From Struthidea cinerea (taxonomy: Eukaryota > Chordata > Aves > Passeriformes > Corcoracidae), in contig VZTI01002802.1 in the NCBI GenBank assembly GCA_013397865.1, forward strand, positions 230,534-294,533: a stretch of DNA of 64,000 bases, in the 5' to 3' direction. The notes beneath the pieces were generated by a model. The model worked only from the letters and a program-made list of their open reading frames with translations, was not told where the DNA came from and ran no database searches. The stretch's first letter is position 1, and every line of letters begins with the position of its first letter. This document shows positions 38,001-50,349 of the stretch, one piece after another. A program made the position numbers and the translations under genes.

Positions 38001-40980
38001 CACTGACCTGGCTGAAAGGACCTCTTCCCTTTTTCTATTTACCCAAATGCTTAAGAAAATTTACATTCTCAAACAGAAGTTTGTTTGTTCTTTGTTCTTT
38101 TGTTTGCCTTTATGGACAGTCTTCAGCAATTAGTTTTCTAATTATAGTTTCCATTTACTAAATAAAAAAAAACAAAAACAAAGCACCAAACCCAAACTTT
38201 TGTTGTTTTTCCTCTTTTTCTAAAGAAATAAAGTTCCTTAGTCACCTCAGGATAATTGCTCAAAAACACATGCACAGTGTCAGTAGTCACTTTTAATAAT
38301 CTTGGGTTTATATTTGACAGCACATCCCATAAGTGGGTGTTGAATATTTCTGAAGACAGATGAGAAGTACTATTACACTACATTGCTATCCTTGGCCAGA
38401 GCCACAGTGCAACAGAAAGCACTCCAGGCAGAGCCTCAGTTAAACTTCCCAGCTAGGATTGGTGTGTGGCCCTGCACGGGTTGTGTCTTATGCAGGTTGG
38501 CTCAGCAGTGCCTTCCGTTTTAGGTAACTAGAAAGAGCCAGATTTGAAGGTAGTACCTCTGCTCTATCTATTCTCTGAAGCCTCCAACACTCCTAGGATG
38601 CTTGGAGAGAGACCATGCTGGAAGTGATTTTAGGTCTAGGTTTTCCTCTTCTACAAAGTTTGAGTGGATACCAAATAAGCTGTGCCTTGTCCTTGTGGTT
38701 TGTGGCTTCCTGTTGTGACAGGTCCAAACACTCAGTTGGTTTCTGAACCAATGGCAAGGCAGGGAAAGGGCAGAATCTATGTTTAGGATACAGACTGTCA
38801 TCTCCTGTCTGTGTAGCTCTCTCTGCCCATGGCCACACGAAGGAATTCAAGGCTTATAATCCCAATATCCAACTGACTTCTTTGCTGAAAAGGTAGAGGA
38901 AGTAGTTGGTTACCCATGGATCACTTTTCATGAGTGGAAGACCTCACCACTCAACCTGTAAAAGAAAGGAAGACAGGTTTCTTAGTCAGTGTTTTTACCA
39001 GCTTTATATAACTTTTATTGCCAGCAGGGTTTCCCTGAGGAGCTGTGATATTCACTGTGGTATGGGGAGCCAGAAGAATTTGATTGTCTGTTGTTGAAGG
39101 AGCATTTGTCCACCTGAACCAAGGTGAAAGGTGTTTATTATTAATTGGGAATGGTCACTAGCACATACTGACCTCTGAATCACCCACAGGTGTTATCTTC
39201 AGAAGTGCTGTTCCTTCAAACCAAGCCTGTGTTGTGCAGCTGCATGATGGACAGGACACAGGCTTGTTTCTTTTAAATTCAGGTTCCCCAAAAGTGGGTG
39301 ATACACGTCTGAAAGGAGCCGGGAGAGGCACTGCTTAGCTGCTAGACCAGCAGCAAACCTGATTTGGCCCATACCAGGGATGTGCACATCTCAATTCCAA
39401 AAGCTGGTCTGTATTGACACAGAACTAGCAGCACGTTTCAGACCTTGCACTTCTAACTATTTAAAAATCTGACACCTCTGCAAGTGATGGTGTTCCTGTT
39501 CTTGCAGATAGAGGATAGAGGCATCACATGTCGTGGCATCATGTTGCCTTTCCACAGTTACCGTATGCTTTGTCATCACATCACTGTCCTGCTTTAGAGC
39601 AGGGTGTCTTATGAACCTGGAATTCCCACCCCTATAAATGCAGAGAATGAGCCTGGTGGACTAGGATACTCCTAAAATGAGTTGTTTCCCCATATAAGGA
39701 TTTACATATCACGAGGGATTACATTGCAGTGATGGGTGCCTCAGATATAGGCTAAAGATCCAATTGCACCAGCAGGAAGGGGTGCATCCAGCCTCTAAAG
39801 CTAGTCCTGCTTGCTGCCTTTAAGGAAGGACATGCACAAAGTTGCTCACTGCAGACCTGTCAACTTGGGTGTCTTGGGGATTGCTCTTTTCCTGGTACAT
39901 TTTGGAGCAACTGGAAACCTTTCAGGATGAAGCGTGTGATGATGATAAGCATTCAGAAACAGAGATGTGTACCCTACCTACCTCCCTAAGACTCCAGCTC
40001 GAAAACTCAACAGCTGCTGTCTTCCATCCCTGTTCCTTAGGCTCTCGTGAACCCAGCCTGTGATTTCAGCTGGTTCCCTGGTGCCTCTGGAGGTCCAGCT
40101 CCACAGTTGGCCTCCACTACACAGAGCTCTCCAACACATGAACTCTTTCAGACCACATTTACAGAATGATTCTTCCTTCCACTGCCAAACAGTGCCTTCA
40201 GTATGATGAAGTATTTCATATACTTCCACTTGGGGAAAAAAACCAACAAAAACCACCCCTCCAACTGCCTTTTTTTTTTTTTTTCCTGGAATATTTATGA
40301 CAAAATATTTTCTGAAGTCCTCAATACTATCCTGAAGAAAACACATAAATGCAGTAGCCTTTTTCCTTTCCCTAGGAGTGGAAAATGTTCTGCTGCTGCC
40401 CATATATCCCGCAGGAACACATTGCCCTGTGAAGTATGCTTAGACCTTGCCAAGGATGGAGAGTAGATGAAGAGATTACCTGCTTTGTTTGAGCCTTGCT
40501 CAGACTTTCAGAGAATTACTCTTATCTCAAATACAAATATTCATTCATAGTTTCTTTTCCTTGCTCATTATGACAGCTTATAACAGAAATTTTTTGAAGG
40601 TATTTGAATAGCCATGCTCTCCATGCAGAGCTGACAGTTTTACCAAGTTTGAACAGTGGAAATAAAATTGTTTCCACAGTCCTTAGTAAGAACTGTGTTT
40701 TGAATAAAACCATAATTGGCTAATGACTTCTTGGGGTTTTTCCTGAGGATCCAACAGATCTGTTTACAGTTGTTTAAGTTTCTCTTCAATTCCCCTTTCT
40801 CCACTTAACTTGTAACTTTCCAATTTTGAGGTTCTGCTGCTGACCTATAGTTATACTCTGGCTGAGGTTACACTTGAAGGTCAGTGGGAACAGCTCCTCA
40901 TGTGCATTGCAAATGCATACCTATTAGGTAGTGTTACCTAGTAATCATTACATTAGCTCATTTCTAGTTGTTCTGATCTC
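32019..40980. other. Long non-coding stretch
   Basis: No recognised gene or repeat family in about 9 kb. Around 33880-34790 open frames of 60-135 codons overlap on both strands. None resembles a known protein, and the simultaneous openness of both strands suggests few stops by composition. G/T-rich tracts (about 37861-37890) and a 15-base T run (40270-40284) are simple sequence. Confidence 0.45.
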
Positions 40981-41236
40981 TCAGAACCACAGAATTGTTG
41001 AGGTTGGAAGGGACCACTGGAGGTCATCTGGTTCAACCCCCCTGCTCAGGCAGGGCCACCTAGGGCTACTTGCCCAGGACAATGTACATACAAACTCTGA
41101 ATATTTTCAGGGGTGAAGTCTCCACAGTCTCTCTGGGCAACCCGTGCCAGTGCTCAGTCACCCTCACAGTGAAAAAGTGTTTTCTGATGCTCAGAAGGAA
41201 CATCCTGTGCTTCAGTTGGTGCCCATCACCTCTTGA
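40981..41236 (-). mobile_element. CR1 retrotransposon 3'-end fragment
   Basis: The plus strand reads CAGAATTGTTGAGGTTGGAA, then GGTCATCTGGTTCAACCCCC, CTGCTCAGGCAGGGCCACCT and, further on, CCGTGCCAGTGCTCAGTCAC. This is the reverse complement of the CR1 3' untranslated region, so the element is on the minus strand. It is severely 5'-truncated and carries no reverse transcriptase. An 88-codon plus-strand frame across it (41070-41336) is a well-known by-product of antisense CR1 and not a gene. The left border (3' end of the element) is clear; the right border is approximate. Confidence 0.93.
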
Positions 41237-42071
41237 CTTCTGCAATTCAAACTGTCAAGCTCCTTATATGATGCTCAGAGTGGATTTGTTCTTCCCGACT
41301 GAGAAACTTCCTGTAATCTTCCATAGCTCTCCTTAATCCACTCTCCTTAAGGTTGAAGCTTCTTCAAAGCTAATTCTGAAGCTAAAATTTTGGCAGTTCT
41401 CAACTTCCATCACATTTAAGGACTACCACCTTTCAACCAAGAAATTGTTCTTCTAACACACATTTACACCCAAACTGGAGCTCAAAACACACGTTAGAGC
41501 ATGAGATTTCTTGACTAACACTCACTAGCAGTTGGAATGGAAATAATAGTTGTGACTGCTCCGATTTAAGAAAAGCTGTAATGCTGCTTGCTTCTGCTTT
41601 CCATGCTCCAAGAAACAGATGTGCTTTTGTGCTTTGCTGAGTCCTCTGCCCTGTTGTACCTGCTGCAGCTACTGTGCACTGCTCAGGATTTGGAGGCACT
41701 ATGAGAAAGAGCAAGATCAGAAGACACCTAACATAGGCTCTATCTGTAGGGACGGAATTTCACATTCATTTTCAATATTCAGAGCTGAACCACGAGTTTG
41801 TGTACTTGTTTGTAAGGCACTTGCCTGTGCAAATTCCAGGTCAGTGCAAGTAATCGTTTGGGGGATGTAACAGGTTAATTTATTCCTGTGCATGTTTTAT
41901 TTTGTCCCTATTTAAAACCTAACGTTATTCTTTTACATTAAAACTGTTATCAGATTTCTGGAGTTAATGAGCCAGAGAGACTAGAACACAGCAAATTTTC
42001 TTCCACTGACTTGGAAAAAGGCAGTCATTAAAAGAAAAGACATCACTTGTTATTCCATGGGCCTAAAGGCT
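41237..42071. other. Non-coding sequence
   Basis: Nothing recognised. Open frames at 41433-41714 (minus) and 41619-41870 (plus) overlap and have no known similarity. Confidence 0.45.
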
Positions 42072-42098
42072 GTTTATTTATTTATTTATTTATTTATG
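42072..42098. repeat. (TTTA)n microsatellite, about six units
   Basis: Six uninterrupted TTTA units follow CTG and end in TGAAG. It is a simple tetranucleotide repeat and a likely length polymorphism. Confidence 0.95.
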
Positions 42099-45000
42099 AA
42101 GAAAAATGAGAATGACAGTGGCATTGGACTTGGAATGACATATTTCAGAAGGAACTGAACAAGCTTTAGAGATATCTGCTATTTGAAACTTTGGCTGATG
42201 TGTTAAAGATCTCTGCTTTTAATATTCCCTCCAGCTCCAGAAAGGGGTGAATGCTGAGTAAAGAATCAGGCCCTATCAGCAAGGTACCAGCTGTGATGCC
42301 AGATGTGGTTTGGTGTCTGTGAAATCCCTTTGCTGTGTCACAGCTCTACTATAGTCTGTCTGGTGTGCTTAACATCCCCAGGGAGTCAGGGCAAACTTCT
42401 GTGGGCAGCTCCATGCAGAATTTACTGCTGGAACCAGAATACAGGTTCCTCTGCAGCTCCTCAGGGCTTAGCTCTGTGGTAAGCATATAGTTAGCATGCA
42501 TCTATGGACAGGGATGCAGGTGTGGATATATCCTAAATGAACCTATTTTCCCACAGAATATGTTAACAAATAATCAACCTGTCCTGGTGACTAAACAGGC
42601 ATTAGAAAGGAACAAGCTAGGGAAACTAACCTTTTCAACTCTATATCCAGTCACTATAACCAAGGTAAAGCTAGCCCTGACAATTGCTGCGTAGTTACTT
42701 GAACTCAAGGTACTTCAAAATGCTGCAGGAATTTATGGAAGCATGCAGAGTGTGCCAACACTGCCATCTCAGTGTGGTGCTGAAACACCTGAGCTCTTCT
42801 TCTTAAATCCCCTCACTGTGGCTAAGAGACTGGACTAAAAGCAGGTCTATTGACAGTGTGCCATTCCCTGCCATTGGGAACGGGAATGATGGACAACCTT
42901 GTGTCCCAAGGGGAGACCCATCACCCCCACTGGCCTTGCTGCCCTGAGAATCCTGCAGGAAAGAGTGGGCATCTGCTGTGCGGGAAGTTGTCTTTACTGG
43001 GGGAGTGGCTCCAGTTTTCCATACTTGAAAGCAAGTCCGAGTGAGGAAGTATCTCCCTCACTTGTTGGGTTTGGAGAAATAAGTATTTAAGCTGCTTAAA
43101 TGACACTTGATTTCTTAATTATTTTTAGATTTCCAAAGATTTCAATTCTACATGAGAAAATTACTTCAAAACCCACAAATATTTGTTTAAAAAGGGTAAG
43201 GTTCACTGGGAAAATGTTGCTAATGAACTCCCCAAACCCAAAACTTGAACAAGCTCCAGAAAATGACATTTTATATGAAGATAGCATGAATTCATCTGAG
43301 TCACTTTATCTACTTGTCAGCACCAGACTATAACACTGACCAAAATGAAAAATTGTTAGAAAAATTTTAATTGTAATTGAATAGCCATTTTAATTTAACA
43401 GATGTTGACTAGATCTAATACACACTTACAAACTAAGATTCTGAAATGAAGAGCCTCATTAATTTAGAGAAGTGAGTTTTATTTTGTTAAAATAAGAACA
43501 TCCCAGAGAGCAGATGAATAAAAAGATTTAAAATCTCATCTTCACCAACTCTAACATCAAAACCATTTTTGTTTAACAGTTTATTAAGCAAAATGGAGCT
43601 AATTTCTGTATGTGTCTCCTTAGAAACTAATACTGTTGCGTTCATTATGCCTTCTCTCACACCAAAGATATGAAAAAATCAGCGCTGTTTGGGTGTTTTT
43701 CTGCTGCAGGGAATCTTAGCTGGACACCTGGGATTCTGTAGTGTTTTATTCATTTTAATACCTTACTCTTTAAAATTTAAAGGCATTTTAGTGAATCTGC
43801 TGTTACCAGAACATTGTGGGAAACAAGCAACAGACACTACAGCTATTTCTTCAAAAGGCCTCTATTTAAACGGCTCTTAGCATCAGTGGTCTTAATTTCC
43901 TTGAACTCACTCATAATTCAAATAACCTCGAAAAATTGGAGCTTGCTCCCTTATTTACAGAAACAGCATCTGAACTTGTATTCTTTGCAAGAATTTATTT
44001 ACTCATGGATATTCTGTCAGGCATAATCCCCACCTTTCTGACACCAAATTTCATCTAACTTAATGAATGCATGAACTAAACGGTTCTTTAAAACATTTAA
44101 AAGCAAATGCCCATACTAAAATTTAAAGAAGATATCTCAGACCAGATTCCAAGGAATATGAAAAATTTCTGAAGGAGAGACATATTGAGTGCAGGGATTC
44201 TTTCATTTATTATCCTCATGCCTGTGGGGAAATAAAACATTTTAATTGTTTCTGAAAATCTGTTTGCAAATTGCTGACCCAGAAGGATTGCCCTGGAAAT
44301 AATTTGTTACAAGCTTCTTGGTGAACTACTGTGTGAACTGACACACAGACATCTGCTGCTGCTGGAAGGAGAATTCGGTTAGTTGCAGATGTTCCCCAAA
44401 ATCTAAATTCTGATACATAGCTGCTGCAATATTCAGCACTAGAACCTATGAGAAACATAATTAAGTGTTATGGCACACCTTCTGAGTGAGGCTCCAAGAA
44501 CTGGTTCTTTGGGGATCAGCATGCTTTACTATCCAGAACAATTATCAGACCCTGGATTCACGTAAGAGAAATCCCCAAGAGCAGGGTAATTGAAGGTAGT
44601 TTTACAGGTGCTATGTGTTGCTGGAGCAGGGAAAAACATCCTAGCCCTGGAATCATAATTCTAAGTGTCGAAAATCTTATATGACTCTTTGCAAGACTTT
44701 GTAAACAGACAGAAAATAAATAGGTGTGCTCATGTGTCTGACAAGAACTGTATAAGGAGGAACTGGGGAAATGTAAATTCATTGTATTTTTCAGAAGATG
44801 AAATATGTATTTGTTTTCTTCCATGAAACCATGGCAATATTCTGTAACAAGAGGAAAGGCGATTGCTTGCTCTTGCTTGTTTGATGGGCAGAAATAGAAT
44901 GCTTTTTCTTGTGCTCTACAGCAAGGTCTCCATGCATTCAGACCAAGACAGAAAACCTGTGTGGGTCAAAGAGGCATCTTGTTTACGTGACACGTCTAAA

Positions 45001-48000
45001 AGCTCTCTGCCAGCCGTGGGTGAGAATGTGTGCAGATACTTTGACAGGAGTTCCTGGGAATATGGCAATGTTCTGCCAGACCTTAGGGCTCCGTGGTCGG
45101 CTCCTTGTCCCATCCCTTCTGTTGGCTGATGATCATACTTCCCCACAGCCTGTCCTAAAGGTAACCCCAGTGTGTGTAGTGCAGGAGTAGATGCCGTAGT
45201 CTGTAGAGAGTCTGGACAAGGGGGCACCTTGGGAGGAGCTGCACCAGAGAATGGGAGAGCTCCTTCTGCATGCCCATCTTGGAGCATCTGTCCACATGCA
45301 AGCTCTGCCTGGGTAGCCTGAGGAATAATAAACTCGGTGTTAAGTGCTACCAGAATGGTCTTGGGGTTTTTTTGACACAGGGCCGAGATCCTCTGTGAAT
45401 GGCAAACTTAAATCTCGGTTTCATGTTTGCTGCATTCTCTCCCACCAGCAGTGATCACTCTGTGTGCCATGCACCAGTTAAGAGGGAGGATGGGCTTGGC
45501 TGAGAAACCACTGAAACCCTATGGCTAAAACTTTTGTGATGGAGCTGGGTGGAGCAAGGCATTGCCCAGTGAGGCATGGCAGATGGAGCAGGTACAGGTG
45601 ATTGCAGCATGGCTTCAAAGGCAGCTTCCCTGGGCTCTGGGCTTCTCATGTGTTCTCATTTCAATGTACTTGCTTGCTCTGACGTTGTAAGAAAAAGATG
45701 TCAAGCCCCCAAAGGACCCAAAGCTCTCTCAGAAACCCTGTTAGTGTCGCACGTCTTCCTGCGATTTGTACCTTTCAAACTTCTCTCTCTGCTGCAGAGG
45801 CAGAAGCAGATCTACTATGAAGACAGCTTCCACATTACCTGCTATCCTGAAATGTTATGAAGGAAATATTTGATTTCAGTTTTAGAAAGAAATATCTGAA
45901 CACAGAGAAAACCTCCCACTCTAAACTATCCACATTTTTACTGGAAAATAAATCAGTTCACTAGCAGATTTTACTGTTACAAAAAATACATTACAGCTTC
46001 AGGTAACCTGATAACTGAGCCCAAACCATAACTCTGTGTGCAGGAGCATCTTCTCCATCCACAGCCCAGTGGGAGAGAGCCCTCAGCAGTTGTACAAGAG
46101 CACAGGGGAAAACCTCTGCAGAGCAGCAGGTACCACACCTGGCCATTGCTCTGTGCAGCACTTCTGGACAGAAATCTCAGATCCAGCAGCAGGATCCAGC
46201 AGCTTAATTAGCTGTAAAATGGATTTTATAAACTGATGCACAGAGTGTTACAACCTGGTGGTCTGCAGGAGCAGGTAAGTGGATCTGATAAGGCAAAGGC
46301 TCTCACAGGCCTGTGTGCCTCTGCCCCTGTTTCATCCATCTTGAAGACATTCTCAATGCGGGGCTCCTGTTCTGAGAAGACTTCAGGCTGCCTCTCTAGG
46401 GATGTAGCTCAAGGAGCACTTTCTAGGGCCATAGCTCGCCAAGTTTCCATGTAATTATATTGGTTTATACGAGTAACTTTCTCCAAATTCTGCTGCTTTG
46501 CATGGTCTCGCTCCCTCCTCCTGCAAAATTAAACTGTTTTGATTTTTGTCCTAAAACTGCATAAGCCTTTTTTTTCTAAACAGATAAGTTTTTCATTTCG
46601 TCTGAGTTTGGATACCTTTTCTTTATTTTCATCTACATCAGGTCCCAGGACAAATAGTGGTAAAACACTCCACCACGCCTACCATAACTGGTTCCCCTGT
46701 AAGACACGTGGGTGTTACAGAATTAGACAAAAGAAAGTAAACCGGGACAGTTTAGCTGATAATGCTGTTTCCCTGTAAGGTTATAGAACTTAGCAATGTG
46801 TCCTAATGAGAGAAATATCTCCTTTATCAAGGGAAAGCTATTTTTAACTGATTCTTTTAATTGACTTGCAGTAACTCCTTACATGGAGCAGTGGATGTTG
46901 AGTCATCTTAAAATCTTCTTCTCTAACTTCCTGCAAAAAATTATATTGGTTAAGAATATATAGAATCTTTGTATGCTAAAATCAAAACCAAAAATTTGGA
47001 TTTTGGCTTTAGTTGTGAGTCACTGTAGCAGAATATGAAATTAAAAGAAAGGGAGGAAGGAAGAATTTGCCTTTTTTTATTTACTGTCCCTTTTGCTCTC
47101 TCTAGAAAGCTCTGTGGGTGGATGTGATGTGAAAGAAACAAAGGTGACTAAGGGTCCCAAAACGTCCAAGTGAAATGTGGGTTATATTCTAATTTCTGTC
47201 ACTTCCATTATTCCAATTTTGCTGTGTGATGGGCCACTTGTTTTATCACTCCTCTCTAAGTCAGTAAATACATGAGAATCCCTGTAAGCTGAAGTCTTCC
47301 TGATCCTTACATAGGGATGCAGAGGAGGAGAGGAGAGGATGGAAAGGAAGAGGATGCAATGGGAGAGGCTACTTTCAATCTGTTTCTGAGCGGTCTTGCA
47401 AAAGTGAACCTTTGACCAAAGAAATTGAGGTTAAAGAAAGATACTCACCACTCCTGTTCTGTCCCATAATGCCCTGTGGGTGGTATTCCCCAGATGTCCG
47501 TACCACCTGAGGGAGACAGGCTCTCTTTAGTCACGTTTACCCAGCCACAAAACAAAGATGCTGGGTACTAAGACGTGGACTGTCTACCTTTTACATGCAG
47601 GTATACCCTTCTCATGTACTGAGACTCGCAGGCACTGAAATGATTCCAAGCATTTCCAAGAAGCAGAATGCCTCACAGTGCTTCCTCTGGGACTTATTGT
47701 TCTACAATACCTTCTCTTCAAACTGAGCCTTGAGGTTATATTTCAGCCCTATATGATCAGGAAGGAGTTTTTCTCTGCATAAATTTAATCTCGTGTTCTA
47801 CTGATTTGCAGGTAGTGAGAAAGCTTTTTTCTCCCCAATGCACAGACTTACCTTGCAACCTACAACAGAGCAATTAGTGTTACAAAGAGTTAGGTGCATA
47901 AATATTCAATCCCCTAGATAACAAGAGCATATTAGCTGCATGGTTATGAATTAGGTGTGTTATATTTATAGAAAGCCTGGCCCCTGGACAGTCACCAAAT

Positions 48001-50112
48001 GTAAGAGCAACCTGTTCTGTACAAATGCTAAGATTAAAAAAAACAAAGTCAAAGTAGGGTATTGCTGTCCATTTACAGTCCAGGAAGTCCTTGCATCTGA
48101 TCTGGCACTGATTATTTTCAAGTGTCTTTTAACAATAAAAAGAGACTCTTTAATTATGATGTGAGGTTGCAATGTATGTTAGTAAGCAGAGCTAGAATCA
48201 GAAGACTGTACTGAGCAATCTGTTCTCTGCAGAGCGGGGCAGTAGAACATCATTGATTTAAGAGCTCGAGTACATTGACTTTCAGTAGGATTCAGTATCC
48301 CAAGCCACTAAACCAAGAGATAATTTTGGAGAACCTGAGCTCTCACACCAGACCTCTCCTCAAAGGGTTCTCATGGTGAGGTTATCCGTGCCAGGACACA
48401 GTGCCACAGCTTTTCTCATGTTGCAGGACACAAAACACCTTCCCCACAACCTGGAGAAATCCCTTCCTACACACCTGGAAATAATAAATTCCTCTATTCT
48501 AAGCTGGCCAGCACAACTTCATGGATATATTTGGAAATATTACCTGCATGTGGGCAGGCCCCCATTCCTCTTTCCTGGGATGTAGTGCCCAGGACACATT
48601 TGCTCATCATCCAAGAGCAGATGTGACACAGCCATGGTGCACTGTGTGTCCTGCCATGGCTTCCCAAGCTGCCTGCAGTCAGCGGTGTATTTTTTAATGA
48701 CGCAAGGGTTCCAACAATATGTTCAATGCAGATACTTCATAGGTCTTTAAAATAAGTGGCTGGGATTTGCACCATGCTATGGCTTCCATTACATATCTTG
48801 TGTGCTCTGGAGTGAGATGGACATATTCTGTGGGCACATCTACAGGGTGCACGATGCCTGAGCTGTCCCCATACTTTGCTCTCTCCAAGAAAAAGCCAGG
48901 GAGGGAACTAATGTACAGTGAGTGTGAACAACCAGGGGCTCTGGCAGCCTCAGCTCTGGATTGCCACATTACGGTAATGTAATGTGTATGCTTCACCACC
49001 AAATAGGTTTTTTCAAAAAAAAGTAATATCTCTTCTTGAGCATACCAGACAATGGAAAGTACTAAAACAAATAAATAAATAAAATTCCCCTCCTCTCCAC
49101 ATGGGCACTATCCTTTCAAAATTTTATTTCCTCAACCAAATATTGTAAAATTACCCCAAAGTCTAGGACAAGCTGACAAGTGCCTTCCCAGAAAGGACTG
49201 TATCCTTTTTGACTTCTCATACAATGAGGGAATTGCCTTTCTTCTGGTAAATCACAGACTTCTTTTTTGGTTCTTCTATTTTTTTTTCATTAATTTATAT
49301 CTAGAATAATTAGTCAGGTTGATGTTTTATTGTCAGCATTTTTCATTTATTTTTTTCTGTGGGATTTGCTCAAGAGTACCAAAATTTTAATCCTATACCG
49401 ATACATAAGATGCCTAGCTTACTGTTGAGTGTCAATATCATATTATTGGCAATACCTAAGCAAAGACTGAATTTAGGCCTTGCATAATTTTGTCCTTTGC
49501 CTTCAAAGAGGCCACATTTATATTGAAGTGTGACACGCAGGAGCAGAAAGAGCTCTCTTTTTCTTTTCATATGGACATATAACTCTTCAGTTATTTCCAC
49601 TTACAAGACAATGCATTCTGAAAATTGCAATGATAACAGAAAGTTTTCAAGCAAAATAAACCCGAGCAAAGCCTTTTCTCAGTATTCTAAATCATTTAGA
49701 ATACAGAAAATAATATATTTTTTCCTAGAAAAGATTTCTCTTTGGATAGATGGGAGTGGTGATTAGCTTTGCAATGATAATGAGACCAGTAGTACAGTTC
49801 CTAAGGGTATGAAATGTTCACCTGCTTTTAGAGTACAGTGATTGCAGAAGAGTCATAAAGCCTCCTAAATCTGTATATCCCAGTTAAGTTGGCATGTCTC
49901 TTTCTTAGTAAATGTAGAACAACCTTTTAAAATCCCATTTCTGATATCAGAACTCTTAAGATTCTCCTGCCAATACCACACCACATCTCCCCAAATTATT
50001 TTTGCCTGAAGGAAAACTACATACAGTTTTTCCATCAGTTAAGTGCATTAACTGAAAAGTGCTGGAAATCTGCTGCTATCTGTTGTGGATCTGACATCTG
50101 CTACAGAAATCT
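42099..50112. other. Long non-coding stretch
   Basis: No host exon was recognised in about 8 kb. A purine-rich run lies at 47320-47368. AATAATAAA at about 45323-45331 lies after a moderately GC-rich block (about 44940-45340) that might be a decayed LTR, but borders and promoter could not be seen. A perfect CAG/GTAAGT donor occurs near 46271, but the preceding sequence has no coding frame running into it. (AAAT)n near 49067-49083 is short. Confidence 0.4.
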
Positions 50113-50349
50113 CACGGAATTCTGAAATGGCTGAGATTGGCAGGGACATCAGGAGTCATCTGGCCCAACACTCCTGCTCAAGCAGGGCCACCCAAAGCTG
50201 TTTGTGCAGGAGCATGTCCAGACAAATTTTGAATAACTCCAAGGATGGAGACTCCATAGGCTCTCTGAACAACCTGTGCCAGTGCTCAGTCACCCTGACA
50301 GTAAAAATGTGCTTCTTGATACTCAAGAGGGAACCTGCTGTGTTTCACC
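50113..50349 (-). mobile_element. CR1 retrotransposon 3'-end fragment
   Basis: The plus strand reads ACGGAATTCTGAAATGGCTG, then CAGGGACATCAGGAGTCATC, CTGCTCAAGCAGGGCCACCC and CTGTGCCAGTGCTCAGTCAC. This is the same part of the CR1 3' untranslated region as the copy at 40981, in the same orientation, but more diverged. It is 5'-truncated and has no coding region; the plus-strand 107-codon frame across it is an antisense artefact. The right border is approximate and could reach about 50400. Confidence 0.9.

Noticed and set aside
41070..41336. Plus-strand 88-codon frame as a small protein
   Set aside because: Most of it is the antisense of a CR1 3' untranslated region, a frequent source of false gene models in birds.
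46042..46271. Possible exon between a TGTGTGCAG acceptor and a perfect CAG/GTAAGT donor
   Set aside because: Every forward frame I followed is closed before the donor, and one perfect donor is expected by chance in a window this size. A non-coding exon cannot be excluded.
48694..49002. Minus-strand 102-codon frame with a superficially protein-like sequence
   Set aside because: I could not match it to any family, the plus strand is open across most of the same interval, and there is no splice or promoter support.
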